Below are positions 50,772 to 58,903 of a stretch of 64,000 nucleotides of DNA, piece by piece. Source of the stretch: Tsuneonella sediminis (GTDB lineage Bacteria; Pseudomonadota; Alphaproteobacteria; Sphingomonadales; Sphingomonadaceae); contig NZ_JBNCBU010000001.1 in the NCBI RefSeq assembly GCF_051912845.1, positions 868,001 through 932,000 of the forward strand. Reading direction: 5' to 3'. The notes beneath the pieces were generated by a model. That model was not told the DNA's origin, did not search any database, and worked only from the letters and a program-made list of their open reading frames with translations. Numbering within the stretch: position 1 is the first letter of the stretch; the number at the start of each line of letters is the position of its first letter. The position numbers and the translations under genes are program-made.

Positions 50772-52181
50772 ATGTCGAAAGCAAAGGACGTCCTCAAGCA
50801 GATCGAAGAGAACGAGGTCGAGTGGGTCGACCTGCGTTTCACCGATCCCAAGGGCAAGTGGCAGCACCTGACGATGGTATCGAGCGTTCTGGGCGAGGAC
50901 GAGCTCGAGGACGGGCTGATGTTCGACGGTTCGTCGATCGCCGGCTGGAAGGTGATCAACGAAAGCGACATGATCCTCAAGCCTGACCTCGACGCGGTCT
51001 ACATGGACCCGTTCAGCGCGAGCCCGATGATGATCGTCTTCTGCGACATCGTCGAACCCTCGACCGGCGAGTGGTATGCCCGCGACCCGCGCTCGACCGC
51101 CAAACGCGCCGAGAACTTCCTCAAATCTACCGGCATCGGCGACACCGTCTACGTCGGCCCCGAAGCCGAGTTCTTCATGTTCGACGACGTCCGCTTCGAG
51201 GACGGCTACGCGGCGAGCGGCTTCCGCATCGACGACATCGAGCTGCCGACCAACACGGGCCGCGACTACGAGGCGGGCAACCTTGCCCACCGTCCGCGCG
51301 CCAAGGGCGGCTACTTCCCGGTGGCCCCGGTCGACAGCGCGGTCGACATCCGCGGCGAGATGGTCACCACGATGCTCGAGATGGGCCTGCCGTGCGACAA
51401 GCACCACCACGAGGTCGCCGCCGCACAGCACGAACTCGGCCTCACCTTCGGCAAGCTGGTCGAGACGGCGGACCGGATGCAGATCTACAAGTACGTGGTG
51501 CACCAGGTCGCCCATGCGTACGGCAAGACCGCGACGTTCATGCCCAAGCCGATCAAGGACGATAACGGCTCGGGCATGCATACCCACATGTCGATCTGGG
51601 ACGGCGGCAAGCCGCTGTTCGCCGGCAACGGCTATGCCGGCCTGTCGGACATGTGCCTGTACTTCATCGGCGGCGTCATCAAGCACGCCAAGGCGCTGAA
51701 CGCCTTCACCAACCCGACCACCAACAGCTACAAGCGGCTGGTCCCCGGATTCGAGGCGCCGGTGCTGCTGGCGTATTCGGCGCGCAACCGCTCGGCCTCG
51801 TGCCGGATCCCCTACGGCGCGGGCGAGAAGGCCAAGCGCGTGGAATTCCGCTTCCCCGACGCGATGGCGAACCCGTACCTTGCCTACGCCGCGCTGCTGA
51901 TGGCCGGCCTCGACGGGATCCAGAACAAGATTCACCCCGGCGACGCGATGGACAAGAATCTCTACGACCTGCCGCCAGCCGAACTCGCCGAGGTTCCGAC
52001 CGTGTGCGGTTCCCTGCGCGAGGCGCTCGAAAGCCTCGATGCGGACCACGAGTTCCTGCTCAAGGGCGACGTCTTCACCAAGGACCAGATCGACGCCTAC
52101 ATCGAACTGAAGTGGGACGAGGTCAGCCGCTGGGAGACCACGCCGAGCTCGGTCGAATACGACATGTACTTCAGCGCCTGA
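50772..52181 (+). CDS. glnA: Glutamine synthetase type I
   Basis: The 469-aa dodecameric enzyme makes glutamine from glutamate and ammonia with ATP. It has LMFDGSSIAGWKVINESDM near the N-terminus, VGPEAEFFMFDD for metal binding, HHHEVAAAQHEL, the ATP signature KPIKDDNGSGMHTHMSIW and NRSASCRIPYG. The adenylylation tyrosine is about Y398 in MDKNLYDLPP, so activity is likely under GlnE control, with PII (glnB) encoded just upstream. AGAGGAAA precedes the ATG. A strong terminator follows. Confidence 0.98.
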   Translation: MSKAKDVLKQIEENEVEWVDLRFTDPKGKWQHLTMVSSVLGEDELEDGLMFDGSSIAGWKVINESDMILKPDLDAVYMDPFSASPMMIVFCDIVEPSTGEWYARDPRSTAKRAENFLKSTGIGDTVYVGPEAEFFMFDDVRFEDGYAASGFRIDDIELPTNTGRDYEAGNLAHRPRAKGGYFPVAPVDSAVDIRGEMVTTMLEMGLPCDKHHHEVAAAQHELGLTFGKLVETADRMQIYKYVVHQVAHAYGKTATFMPKPIKDDNGSGMHTHMSIWDGGKPLFAGNGYAGLSDMCLYFIGGVIKHAKALNAFTNPTTNSYKRLVPGFEAPVLLAYSARNRSASCRIPYGAGEKAKRVEFRFPDAMANPYLAYAALLMAGLDGIQNKIHPGDAMDKNLYDLPPAELAEVPTVCGSLREALESLDADHEFLLKGDVFTKDQIDAYIELKWDEVSRWETTPSSVEYDMYFSA

Positions 52182-52203
52182 CACGCGCGCTGGCCGGCAC
52201 GAG

Positions 52204-52234
52204 GGGGCGTCCGGGAGACCGGGCGCCCCTTTTT
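52204..52234 (+). terminator. Rho-independent terminator of glnBA
   Basis: An 11-bp stem, GGGGCGTCCGG (52204-52214) with CCGGGCGCCCC (52219-52229), one T-G pair and a GAGA loop, is followed by TTTTT, 22 bases after the glnA stop. Confidence 0.92.
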
Positions 52235-52322
52235 CGCGTCCCGAACCGGAAATCATTTTCCTACAGCGTCTTTTCACGCCTAGTTCCCGCGCCTCGGTTT
52301 TCATGGCAGCGCGGGGCGAACC

Positions 52323-52943
52323 ATGCGGCGCAAGGGTATTTTCGACGCGGTCCGGTCAATGCTCGGGCGCGGCTTCACGCGCGCCGAGGTCAACGCTCTT
52401 GACCGCGCTATCGACGATGCGATCGGGGTCGCAGGAATTCCCCCGCAGGACTGTGTGACAGGTGTGACAACCCTGGTCTCCGGGCGCACCATCGGCCCGC
52501 GCGGAATCGCGCTTATCCAGCGATTCGAAGGCCTCGCAAAGAAGCGGTCCGACGGGCGGGTGGAAGCCTACCCCGATCCCGGCACCGGCGGGCACCCGTG
52601 GACGATCGGCTGGGGCGCGACCGGGCCGGACATCGGCCCCGGGACGGTCTGGACACGCGCCCAGTGCGACGCGCGCCTCGCTGCCGACCTCGTCCGTTAT
52701 GCCGCCGAAGTCAGCAAGGCGATCGGCGAGGCGCCGACAAGCGAGGCGCAGTTCGACGCTCTCGTCAGCTTTCATTACAATACCGGCGCGATAAGCCGGG
52801 CGACGCTGACCCGGCGCCATGTCGCTGGCGACTTTGCCGGCGCACGGCACGAGTTCGGACGCTGGAACCGCGCGGGCGGCCGGGTCCTGCGGGGCCTCTC
52901 CCGAAGGCGCGAGGCGGAAGCGCGGCTCTACTCGCAAGGGTGA
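52323..52943 (+). CDS. Phage-type lysozyme (GH24 endolysin family)
   Basis: The 206-aa protein has about 55 extra N-terminal residues (FDAVRSMLGRGFTRAEVNAL) and then a GH24 muramidase domain. The catalytic glutamate is E69 in IALIQRFEG, with AYPDPGTGGHPWTIGWGATG holding the family Asp/Thr region, then FDALVSFHYNTG and GLSRRREAEARLY. It should cut the MurNAc-GlcNAc bond. No holin, spanin or other phage genes are near, and no signal peptide is seen, so export or release is unclear. It may be a domesticated prophage or gene-transfer-agent remnant. Confidence 0.85.
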   Translation: MRRKGIFDAVRSMLGRGFTRAEVNALDRAIDDAIGVAGIPPQDCVTGVTTLVSGRTIGPRGIALIQRFEGLAKKRSDGRVEAYPDPGTGGHPWTIGWGATGPDIGPGTVWTRAQCDARLAADLVRYAAEVSKAIGEAPTSEAQFDALVSFHYNTGAISRATLTRRHVAGDFAGARHEFGRWNRAGGRVLRGLSRRREAEARLYSQG

Positions 52944-53045
52944 CTTCCGGTTTTTTCCCTTTCATTCAGCCGGATGCAGACCGTTGTCGGATGTTCATGG
53001 AACCGCCGTGTGCACCCGCCGTTCAGCGGGCAAAGGAGATGCACA

Positions 53046-54041
53046 ATGCGCAAGTTTCTGATGAGCGCGGCGGCTATCGCGCTCACCGCGACCGGTGCCC
53101 TCGCCGATCCGGGCAACGGCAAGGGTCACGGTGCCGACAAGGGCGGCGCAAACGCCGTCATGGAAGCCCATGGCAACGGTCACGGCAAGGCCGACAAGCC
53201 CGGGAATTCCGACAGGGGCCCGGCCCTGAAGGCCGCCGCAAAGGACGATCGCGGACCCGGTCCAAACGCCGATAGGGCCGATAAGGGACCCCCGGTGAAG
53301 GGAAACAGGGAAGACCGCTGGGAGCGCCCGGACAGGAGCGAGCGAGTCAAGGCGACCGAGCGGCGCGCCGACCGTGACTATCGTTCGAAGGACGATCGCG
53401 ACTATCGCCGCGACGGCTACCGCGAGGTGCGGACGATCACGTTCGGCGATCGCGATCGCTATGGTTACATCGAAGGGTGCCCCCCGGGACTCGCCAAGAA
53501 GAACAACGGGTGCATGCCTCCGGGTCTCGCCAAGAAGCAAGACGGTTGGGACGACCGGTTCTACCAGCCCTCGTTTTTCGGCTACCGGGCGCCGGGCGAC
53601 GGCCGCTATTATTACGATGACGGCTATCTTTTCCGGACCGGTTCGAACGGATCGATCCTGGGATATATCCCGCTGCTGGGCGGCGCCCTTTCGGTCGGCA
53701 ATCCGTGGCCGAGCTACTATCAGCCGGTTTCGGTCCCCGATTACTATGTCGACTATTTCAACCTCGGGTCCGCCGACAGCTATCGATACGCAGACAACGT
53801 GCTGTACCGCGTCGACCCGCAGACCTCCGCGATCACCTCGATCGCGGCGCTACTGACCGGCGACCAGTTCGCCGTCGGACAGCCGATGCCGTCGGGCTAC
53901 GACGTGTATAACGTGCCCTACGCCTACCGCGACCGGTACTACGACACGCCCGACAGCTATTACCGCTATGCGGACGGGTACGTGTACCAGGTCGATCCGA
54001 CCACGCAGCTCATTCAGGCTGCCATCCAGCTGCTGACATGA
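53046..54041 (+). CDS. Secreted RcnB-like repeat protein
   Basis: The 331-aa product starts with a signal peptide (FLMSAAAIALTATGALA) and then has a Gly/Asp/Lys/His-rich low-complexity region. Next comes a strongly charged Arg/Asp stretch (DRDYRSKDDRDYRRDGYREV) and a pair of CPPGLAKK-type motifs. The C-terminal half holds repeated tyrosine-rich units such as YRYADNVLYRVDPQTSAI and YRYADGYVYQVDPTTQLI. The domain layout resembles RcnB-type periplasmic proteins linked to metal homeostasis, but no metal site can be named. AAAGGAG precedes the ATG. Its stop overlaps the fasciclin gene (ATGA). Confidence 0.75.
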   Translation: MRKFLMSAAAIALTATGALADPGNGKGHGADKGGANAVMEAHGNGHGKADKPGNSDRGPALKAAAKDDRGPGPNADRADKGPPVKGNREDRWERPDRSERVKATERRADRDYRSKDDRDYRRDGYREVRTITFGDRDRYGYIEGCPPGLAKKNNGCMPPGLAKKQDGWDDRFYQPSFFGYRAPGDGRYYYDDGYLFRTGSNGSILGYIPLLGGALSVGNPWPSYYQPVSVPDYYVDYFNLGSADSYRYADNVLYRVDPQTSAITSIAALLTGDQFAVGQPMPSGYDVYNVPYAYRDRYYDTPDSYYRYADGYVYQVDPTTQLIQAAIQLLT

Positions 54042-54631
54042 GGGTCATGACCATGCCGATGATGAAACCGATCGCGGCCGCCGCCGCACTCGCGGTCCTT
54101 TCCCCGCTCACCGCGTGTTCGCAGTCCGATGCTCCGGCTGCTACTGACGGCGCCGCCGAGCCGTCCGCCAACCGCACTCTCGCGGCAACGATCGGGGGCG
54201 CCTCGGATCTGACGACGCTGTCGGGTGCCCTGACGGAAGCGGGCCTTGCCGACGTATTCGACGGGCCGGGCAGTTACACGATCCTCGCGCCGGAAGACGG
54301 CGCCTTCGGGTCGCTCGAAGGCGGGCCGGAAGCGATGGCGGACGACGCCCGGCGCGCCGAACTGGTGGCGGTGCTGCGCGGGCATATCCTGCCCGGACAC
54401 CTCACGCCCGACGCGATCCGCAAGGCGATCGACGACCGCAAGGGTCCGGTCACGATGACCACGCTCGACGACGGGGAAGTGACCTTTTCGAAATCGGGCA
54501 ACGCGATCACCGTGACCCGCGCGGGCGGCGCCAAGGCGACCATCGAAGGCCAGGCACTCGTTGCCAGCAATGGTGTCGTGCTGAAGGTGGATCAGCTGCT
54601 CAAGAGGCCCGGCGGCTCGCCCTCGGCCTGA
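54038..54631 (+). CDS. Fasciclin (FAS1) domain lipoprotein
   Basis: The 197-aa product has a lipoprotein signal (AALAVLSPLTACSQS) and one FAS1 domain. Visible parts are TLSGALTEAGLADVFDGPGS, YTILAPEDGAFGSL (H1 motif region) and LRGHILPGHLTPDAI, ending VVLKVDQLLKRP (H2 region). FAS1 domains mediate adhesion or protein contacts at the cell surface. The ATG at 54038 overlaps the stop of the RcnB-like gene; two more ATGs lie within 10 codons, so the exact start is uncertain. Confidence 0.85.
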   Translation: MRVMTMPMMKPIAAAAALAVLSPLTACSQSDAPAATDGAAEPSANRTLAATIGGASDLTTLSGALTEAGLADVFDGPGSYTILAPEDGAFGSLEGGPEAMADDARRAELVAVLRGHILPGHLTPDAIRKAIDDRKGPVTMTTLDDGEVTFSKSGNAITVTRAGGAKATIEGQALVASNGVVLKVDQLLKRPGGSPSA

Positions 54632-54657
54632 ACGGTCCGCTATAACGGGAGCGTCCT

Positions 54658-54673
54658 GCGGGCCAATGCCCGC
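54658..54673. terminator. Short GC hairpin between convergent genes
   Basis: GCGGGC-CAAT-GCCCGC lies between the fasciclin gene and the end of tamB. There is no T-tract on the plus strand, so it may only weakly stop transcription. Confidence 0.35.
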
Positions 54674-54694
54674 CGGGCGCCCCGAAAAGCATGC

Positions 54695-57600
54695 TCAGTA
54701 ATCCCGGCTGACCTCGGCGACGATCGATTCGCGACCGATTGTCGAAATGCTGCCGAGGATCGACAGCCAGCTGGTGATCCGGAACTCCGCCTGTGTCGCG
54801 CTGTATCCGCGCCCGTCGGTAATGATCTCGACGTAGAAACGCCGGCCGATGTTCTTGCCGAGCGCGATCGAGGTTGCCTGGCCGAGTGCCGGGTCCGCGC
54901 TGACGATCCGCAAGCGGTCGAGCCCGATTGCCGAACGCAGCTTGTTGATCGGGTCCATTCCGCCGCCGCCCCTGAGCGAGGCGAGCGCCGAGCCCAGCTG
55001 GAGGACGTCGGTTGCCGACAGCTCGGTGATCGAGCCCCCGAACAGCAGCCGGGCGAGGATCTCCTCTTCGGGCAGCGAGGGGGTCGACTGGAAGGTGATT
55101 TCTGGCTGCAGGGCGCTCCCCTGCACCTTCACTTCCACGTCGATGCCTTGCGACCGGCTCTCGGCGACGATGTCGAGCCGGGGATCCACCGGCACGTTCT
55201 CGTCAAACCGGATGACCCCTCGCGTAAGCTCGAATCGCGTTCCGGCGAAGGTGTAGTCGCCGCGGATCATCCGCGCCTCGCCCCCGATGCGCGGATCGTC
55301 GGTGGTCCCGCGAACGCGCACGTTCGCACCCCACTCGCTGTCGAGTCCCATGCCATCGACATCGACCCGGCTCGGCGCACGCGCGTCGATGAGATAACGC
55401 CATGGCCGCGTGGCTGCTGGGCTCGGCCGGACGTCATAGGGCAGGTTGATTTCGCGGGTCCTGATCTGCGGCAGCCGCACATCCGCGGCGGCGGTGCCGA
55501 GACGCCAGCTCGCGCGGTCCACCATGACCCTGCCGGCAATCGTGCCGCCAATGCCATCCGATACGATCCGCAACGGTCCGGTGACGGTCGCGCTCAGGCC
55601 TTGCGCATCGAGCAGGCGGGCATCGCGAGCGGCGATGCGTATGTCGAGCTGCGGTCCCCTGACGCCGAGGTCCTCGAGCGTGATCACTCCGCTCCCGCTA
55701 ACGCTGCCCCCGTTCGGGGAGGTGCCGGCGAACCGGGTGAGCCTCAGTCGGGAGCCCGAAAAAGTGCCCCGCGCCTTGACGTTGGTCAGGTCGGTGCCGG
55801 ACAGGCTCGACCGCAATCGCAGGTTCTCGCTCGCCACGACCCCCCGCACCCGAGGCGCGGCGAGTGACCCGGTGACGTCGGCAGCGACCGAGAGGGGTCC
55901 GGTCAGGTCGAAGGCATCGACGGCGGCAAGCCGCCAGAGCGCGTCGGCGGGACCCCGGTAGCGCAACTGGGCAAACAGGTCGCCTGCCCGCAGCCGGTCG
56001 AACAGAGTCCCGTCGCGCGGCAGGCCCGCGACACGGCCCTGGAGCCGCCCGCGCCGCTGGCCGCCCTCGTCCATCACCGCGCGGGTCTCCAGCCGCTCGG
56101 GCGACAGCCGCATCACCAGCGCCAGGTCCATCGGGCGAGAGGTAAGCACCAGACCCGATCGGGTCAGATCATCGATCTTGATCCGCGCCTCGCCCGTCAG
56201 GGGCGCGCCGCCGCCACTCGCGAAGTCGACGACGCCCGAAATCCTGCCACCCAGGCCGAGCTCGGTGAAGATGTCGACCACCGAGAGCGGCATGCCGGCC
56301 ATCTGGAGCGTCAGCGCTGTGCGTCCGCCACCCAGCTCGCCCGATCCGATCAGCGATCCGCCCGCGAAGTTCACCTGGGTGGGCTCGAGCCGCCAGCCGC
56401 CGTCCGGCTGCTTGAGCAGGACCGCCCGGCGCGGCATCGTTATCGACCGCCCTGCAAACTCGCCCCGCGCGGCGATCGCAACCTGCTCGGGCGCGACGTT
56501 GGCATTGAGCTGCATCGCAAATCGGCTTCCGCGCCTGCCGGCGACCGAGGCGGTGACGGTTCCCTCCCCGTTGCGAAGGTCGGCCCGGGCGGCAAGCCGC
56601 CCGATGAACAGGCTCCCGTAGGTGATTCCCTGGGCATAGACACTGCCGCCGATCGTGCTGTTGCCATCGGCCAGCAGGCCATTTGCCTCGATGTCGGCGC
56701 GGCCGATCGACAGCGGCGTCGCGCCGGCGAACCGCGCTTCGCGCGCGGCAAGCTTCACGTCGAATGCCTGCCCCCCGGCCCGGGGCGCCAGTGCGATCGT
56801 GCCATCGAGCCCCCCGCCCGACACTGCCAACGTGCCGGCGGCCCCGCCGTCCGCGAGAGCAAGGTTACCGGTGACCGAAGTTTTCCAGATGTCGAGCCGG
56901 CGGATCGCCAGTCGCGTGGGGCCGCCCGATGGCGCCAGGAGATCGATCTGGCCGTCGAACGGCCCCAGCAGCGAATCGCCCCGCGTCTCGATGCCGAAGC
57001 CGTCATCGGTCGGTACCACTGCGACCCGTACGTCCTTGAGCCCCGCTGCGGGCAGCGGGTCGGCGAATACCAGCACAGCTTCCGGGCCGCGCGAGGTGTA
57101 GGCGCCCTCGACCGTGAAGGGACCGTAGTCGGCGTGACGGCCCCGCCCTGCCACGCTGGTCCGACCGGGCCGGATCATCCCGTCGAGGAACAGGTCGAGC
57201 TTGGCCGAATCGATCCGCACCCCCCGGAAATCGAACGGCCGGTTCCCGCCCGTCGCGATCCCCCCGCTGAAGGCGATGGATGGACCGGCAAGGTTCGCGA
57301 GCGTTTCGTTGGTCACCTGTGGGATGCGGCCGCGAAAATCCGCCCTCAGCGTCCACGGCGAAGCGCCGAAGGTGGCAACGATTGTGGCGCCGCCGTTGAG
57401 CGTGCCGATGTTCTCGAGCGCCAGCCCGTTGGCGGTGACCGGCCCCGAAACTCGGTAGTTGCCACTTGCGGTGTCGCCCGCAAGCGCCAGTTGCGCGCTT
57501 GCGCCAGGAAACGCGAGCGCGAGGCGGTCCGAAGTAAGCCGGCCGCCCGCATACACGATGGTCCCGCGCACCGATCCGTCGACCAGCCTGGGGTCTATCT

Positions 57601-58903
57601 GCGCGGAACCGGTGACGATGCGCGCGATCGAGGCATCGACCGGCAACGTCCAGCGCGTGCCGTCAAAGGTCGCCGTCCCCTTCTGTGCCACCCCGCTGAC
57701 TTCGGTCGTACCGCTGGCGAACCGCGCCACCGTCAGCCGGTGATCGATAGCCAGGTCGCGGAACGGGCCATCAAGCGTGGCGGCGATCCGCGCCCCCTCG
57801 ATCCGCGTACCGGGTCCCAGCAACGCCGGGTTCCTGACCCGCGCATTGACGGCGAGCGACTCGACCGCGTTCTCTCCGAGGTCGAGGGCGCCGGTCGCGG
57901 TGCCCGCGATGCCGCCTGCGACCATGCGCACAGTGCCGTCGAACACGCTGTCGCGAAGCGTCCCGGTCGCCTTGTACGAAACCGTCTCCCCCGCCGCGCC
58001 GCGCAGCAGGCCCGGCGCGATCGCCGCCTGCGGCCGGGCCTGCCCGACCAGCGTGTAGTCGCCGCCCCTGTTCGCCACCCGGAAGGCGGCGAAGTTTTCG
58101 CCGTCGCGCAGCACCTGCCCGACGCCGTTCCACCGGCTCCAGCTACCGTCACCGTAGACCCGGGCGACATAGCCTGCCTCAGCCCCGATCAAGCCGGCGA
58201 TCACGCCCCCCTTTGGAGCCCGGTAGTCGAGATCGATATCGAACCTGTCCCCGTCGGGTTCCGCATCGACGAGCGCGCGTATGCGATCGAATTCGCCCAG
58301 GCGGCCGTTCGCGTCCAGGAGCACCCGCCCGTCGCGGATGTCGGCCCTTGCCAGCAGGTTGACCTCGTGCGCCTCGGACCCGACAAGTCCCTTCGCAATC
58401 GTGAGGTCGTCGATCTTCAGCCGGTCGATCCGGATATCGAAATTGGGAAGGACAGGCGCGTCCGGATCGCCGGGGTTGAGTTCGGGCAGCCGGAACAGCG
58501 TCCCGCGGTGCGTGGTCAGCTCGCGCACGTCGAGCCCGCGCGTGAACCAGCTCAGCGGGCGCCAGTCGAGTTCGACGATCGGGACGCTCAGGAAAGGTCC
58601 CTTCGGATCGGAGAGCGTGACATCGTGCAGCGTCGCCTTGCCGTAGAGATCACCCTCGATCCGGCCGATGCTGATCCCGAGACCCGACGCGGGCGCGACC
58701 TTGGCTATCCGGTCGGTCACCCACCGCTGCCCGATGGGGCTGTTGAGCAAAGCCACCGCGGCGACGACCAGCAGCACCAGAGCCGCAAGGCTGCCCCCCA
58801 CCCACTTCGCGGTCTTCCGCGCCCATCTGGCAGGGGTGCTCCCGGTCCTTGCCGGCCGGTCCGGCTCGGCCGATGGGGAGTCCGTGGTTTTCGGCTCGCT
58901 CAT
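54695..58903 (-). CDS. tamB: Translocation and assembly module inner-membrane protein TamB (AsmA/DUF490 type)
   Basis: At 1,402 aa this is the largest gene in the window. A single N-terminal membrane helix (SLAALVLLVVAAVALLNSPI) is followed by a very long periplasmic region of repeating beta-strands with many G-x-L-x and A-x-L-D-G patterns. It ends with the TamB domain (GSALQPEITFQSTPSLPEEE, ILARLLFGG, FRITSWLSILGSISTIG). TamB bridges inner and outer membranes and moves lipids or helps insert outer-membrane proteins with TamA. The ATG at 58903 shares a base with the tamA stop; a TTG just before it is less likely. Confidence 0.93.
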   Translation of the reverse strand: MSEPKTTDSPSAEPDRPARTGSTPARWARKTAKWVGGSLAALVLLVVAAVALLNSPIGQRWVTDRIAKVAPASGLGISIGRIEGDLYGKATLHDVTLSDPKGPFLSVPIVELDWRPLSWFTRGLDVRELTTHRGTLFRLPELNPGDPDAPVLPNFDIRIDRLKIDDLTIAKGLVGSEAHEVNLLARADIRDGRVLLDANGRLGEFDRIRALVDAEPDGDRFDIDLDYRAPKGGVIAGLIGAEAGYVARVYGDGSWSRWNGVGQVLRDGENFAAFRVANRGGDYTLVGQARPQAAIAPGLLRGAAGETVSYKATGTLRDSVFDGTVRMVAGGIAGTATGALDLGENAVESLAVNARVRNPALLGPGTRIEGARIAATLDGPFRDLAIDHRLTVARFASGTTEVSGVAQKGTATFDGTRWTLPVDASIARIVTGSAQIDPRLVDGSVRGTIVYAGGRLTSDRLALAFPGASAQLALAGDTASGNYRVSGPVTANGLALENIGTLNGGATIVATFGASPWTLRADFRGRIPQVTNETLANLAGPSIAFSGGIATGGNRPFDFRGVRIDSAKLDLFLDGMIRPGRTSVAGRGRHADYGPFTVEGAYTSRGPEAVLVFADPLPAAGLKDVRVAVVPTDDGFGIETRGDSLLGPFDGQIDLLAPSGGPTRLAIRRLDIWKTSVTGNLALADGGAAGTLAVSGGGLDGTIALAPRAGGQAFDVKLAAREARFAGATPLSIGRADIEANGLLADGNSTIGGSVYAQGITYGSLFIGRLAARADLRNGEGTVTASVAGRRGSRFAMQLNANVAPEQVAIAARGEFAGRSITMPRRAVLLKQPDGGWRLEPTQVNFAGGSLIGSGELGGGRTALTLQMAGMPLSVVDIFTELGLGGRISGVVDFASGGGAPLTGEARIKIDDLTRSGLVLTSRPMDLALVMRLSPERLETRAVMDEGGQRRGRLQGRVAGLPRDGTLFDRLRAGDLFAQLRYRGPADALWRLAAVDAFDLTGPLSVAADVTGSLAAPRVRGVVASENLRLRSSLSGTDLTNVKARGTFSGSRLRLTRFAGTSPNGGSVSGSGVITLEDLGVRGPQLDIRIAARDARLLDAQGLSATVTGPLRIVSDGIGGTIAGRVMVDRASWRLGTAAADVRLPQIRTREINLPYDVRPSPAATRPWRYLIDARAPSRVDVDGMGLDSEWGANVRVRGTTDDPRIGGEARMIRGDYTFAGTRFELTRGVIRFDENVPVDPRLDIVAESRSQGIDVEVKVQGSALQPEITFQSTPSLPEEEILARLLFGGSITELSATDVLQLGSALASLRGGGGMDPINKLRSAIGLDRLRIVSADPALGQATSIALGKNIGRRFYVEIITDGRGYSATQAEFRITSWLSILGSISTIGRESIVAEVSRDY

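Noticed and set aside
52323..54041. A prophage remnant around the lysozyme
   Set aside because: Neighbouring genes are an RcnB-like secreted protein and glutamine synthetase; no capsid, tail, holin or integrase genes are seen.
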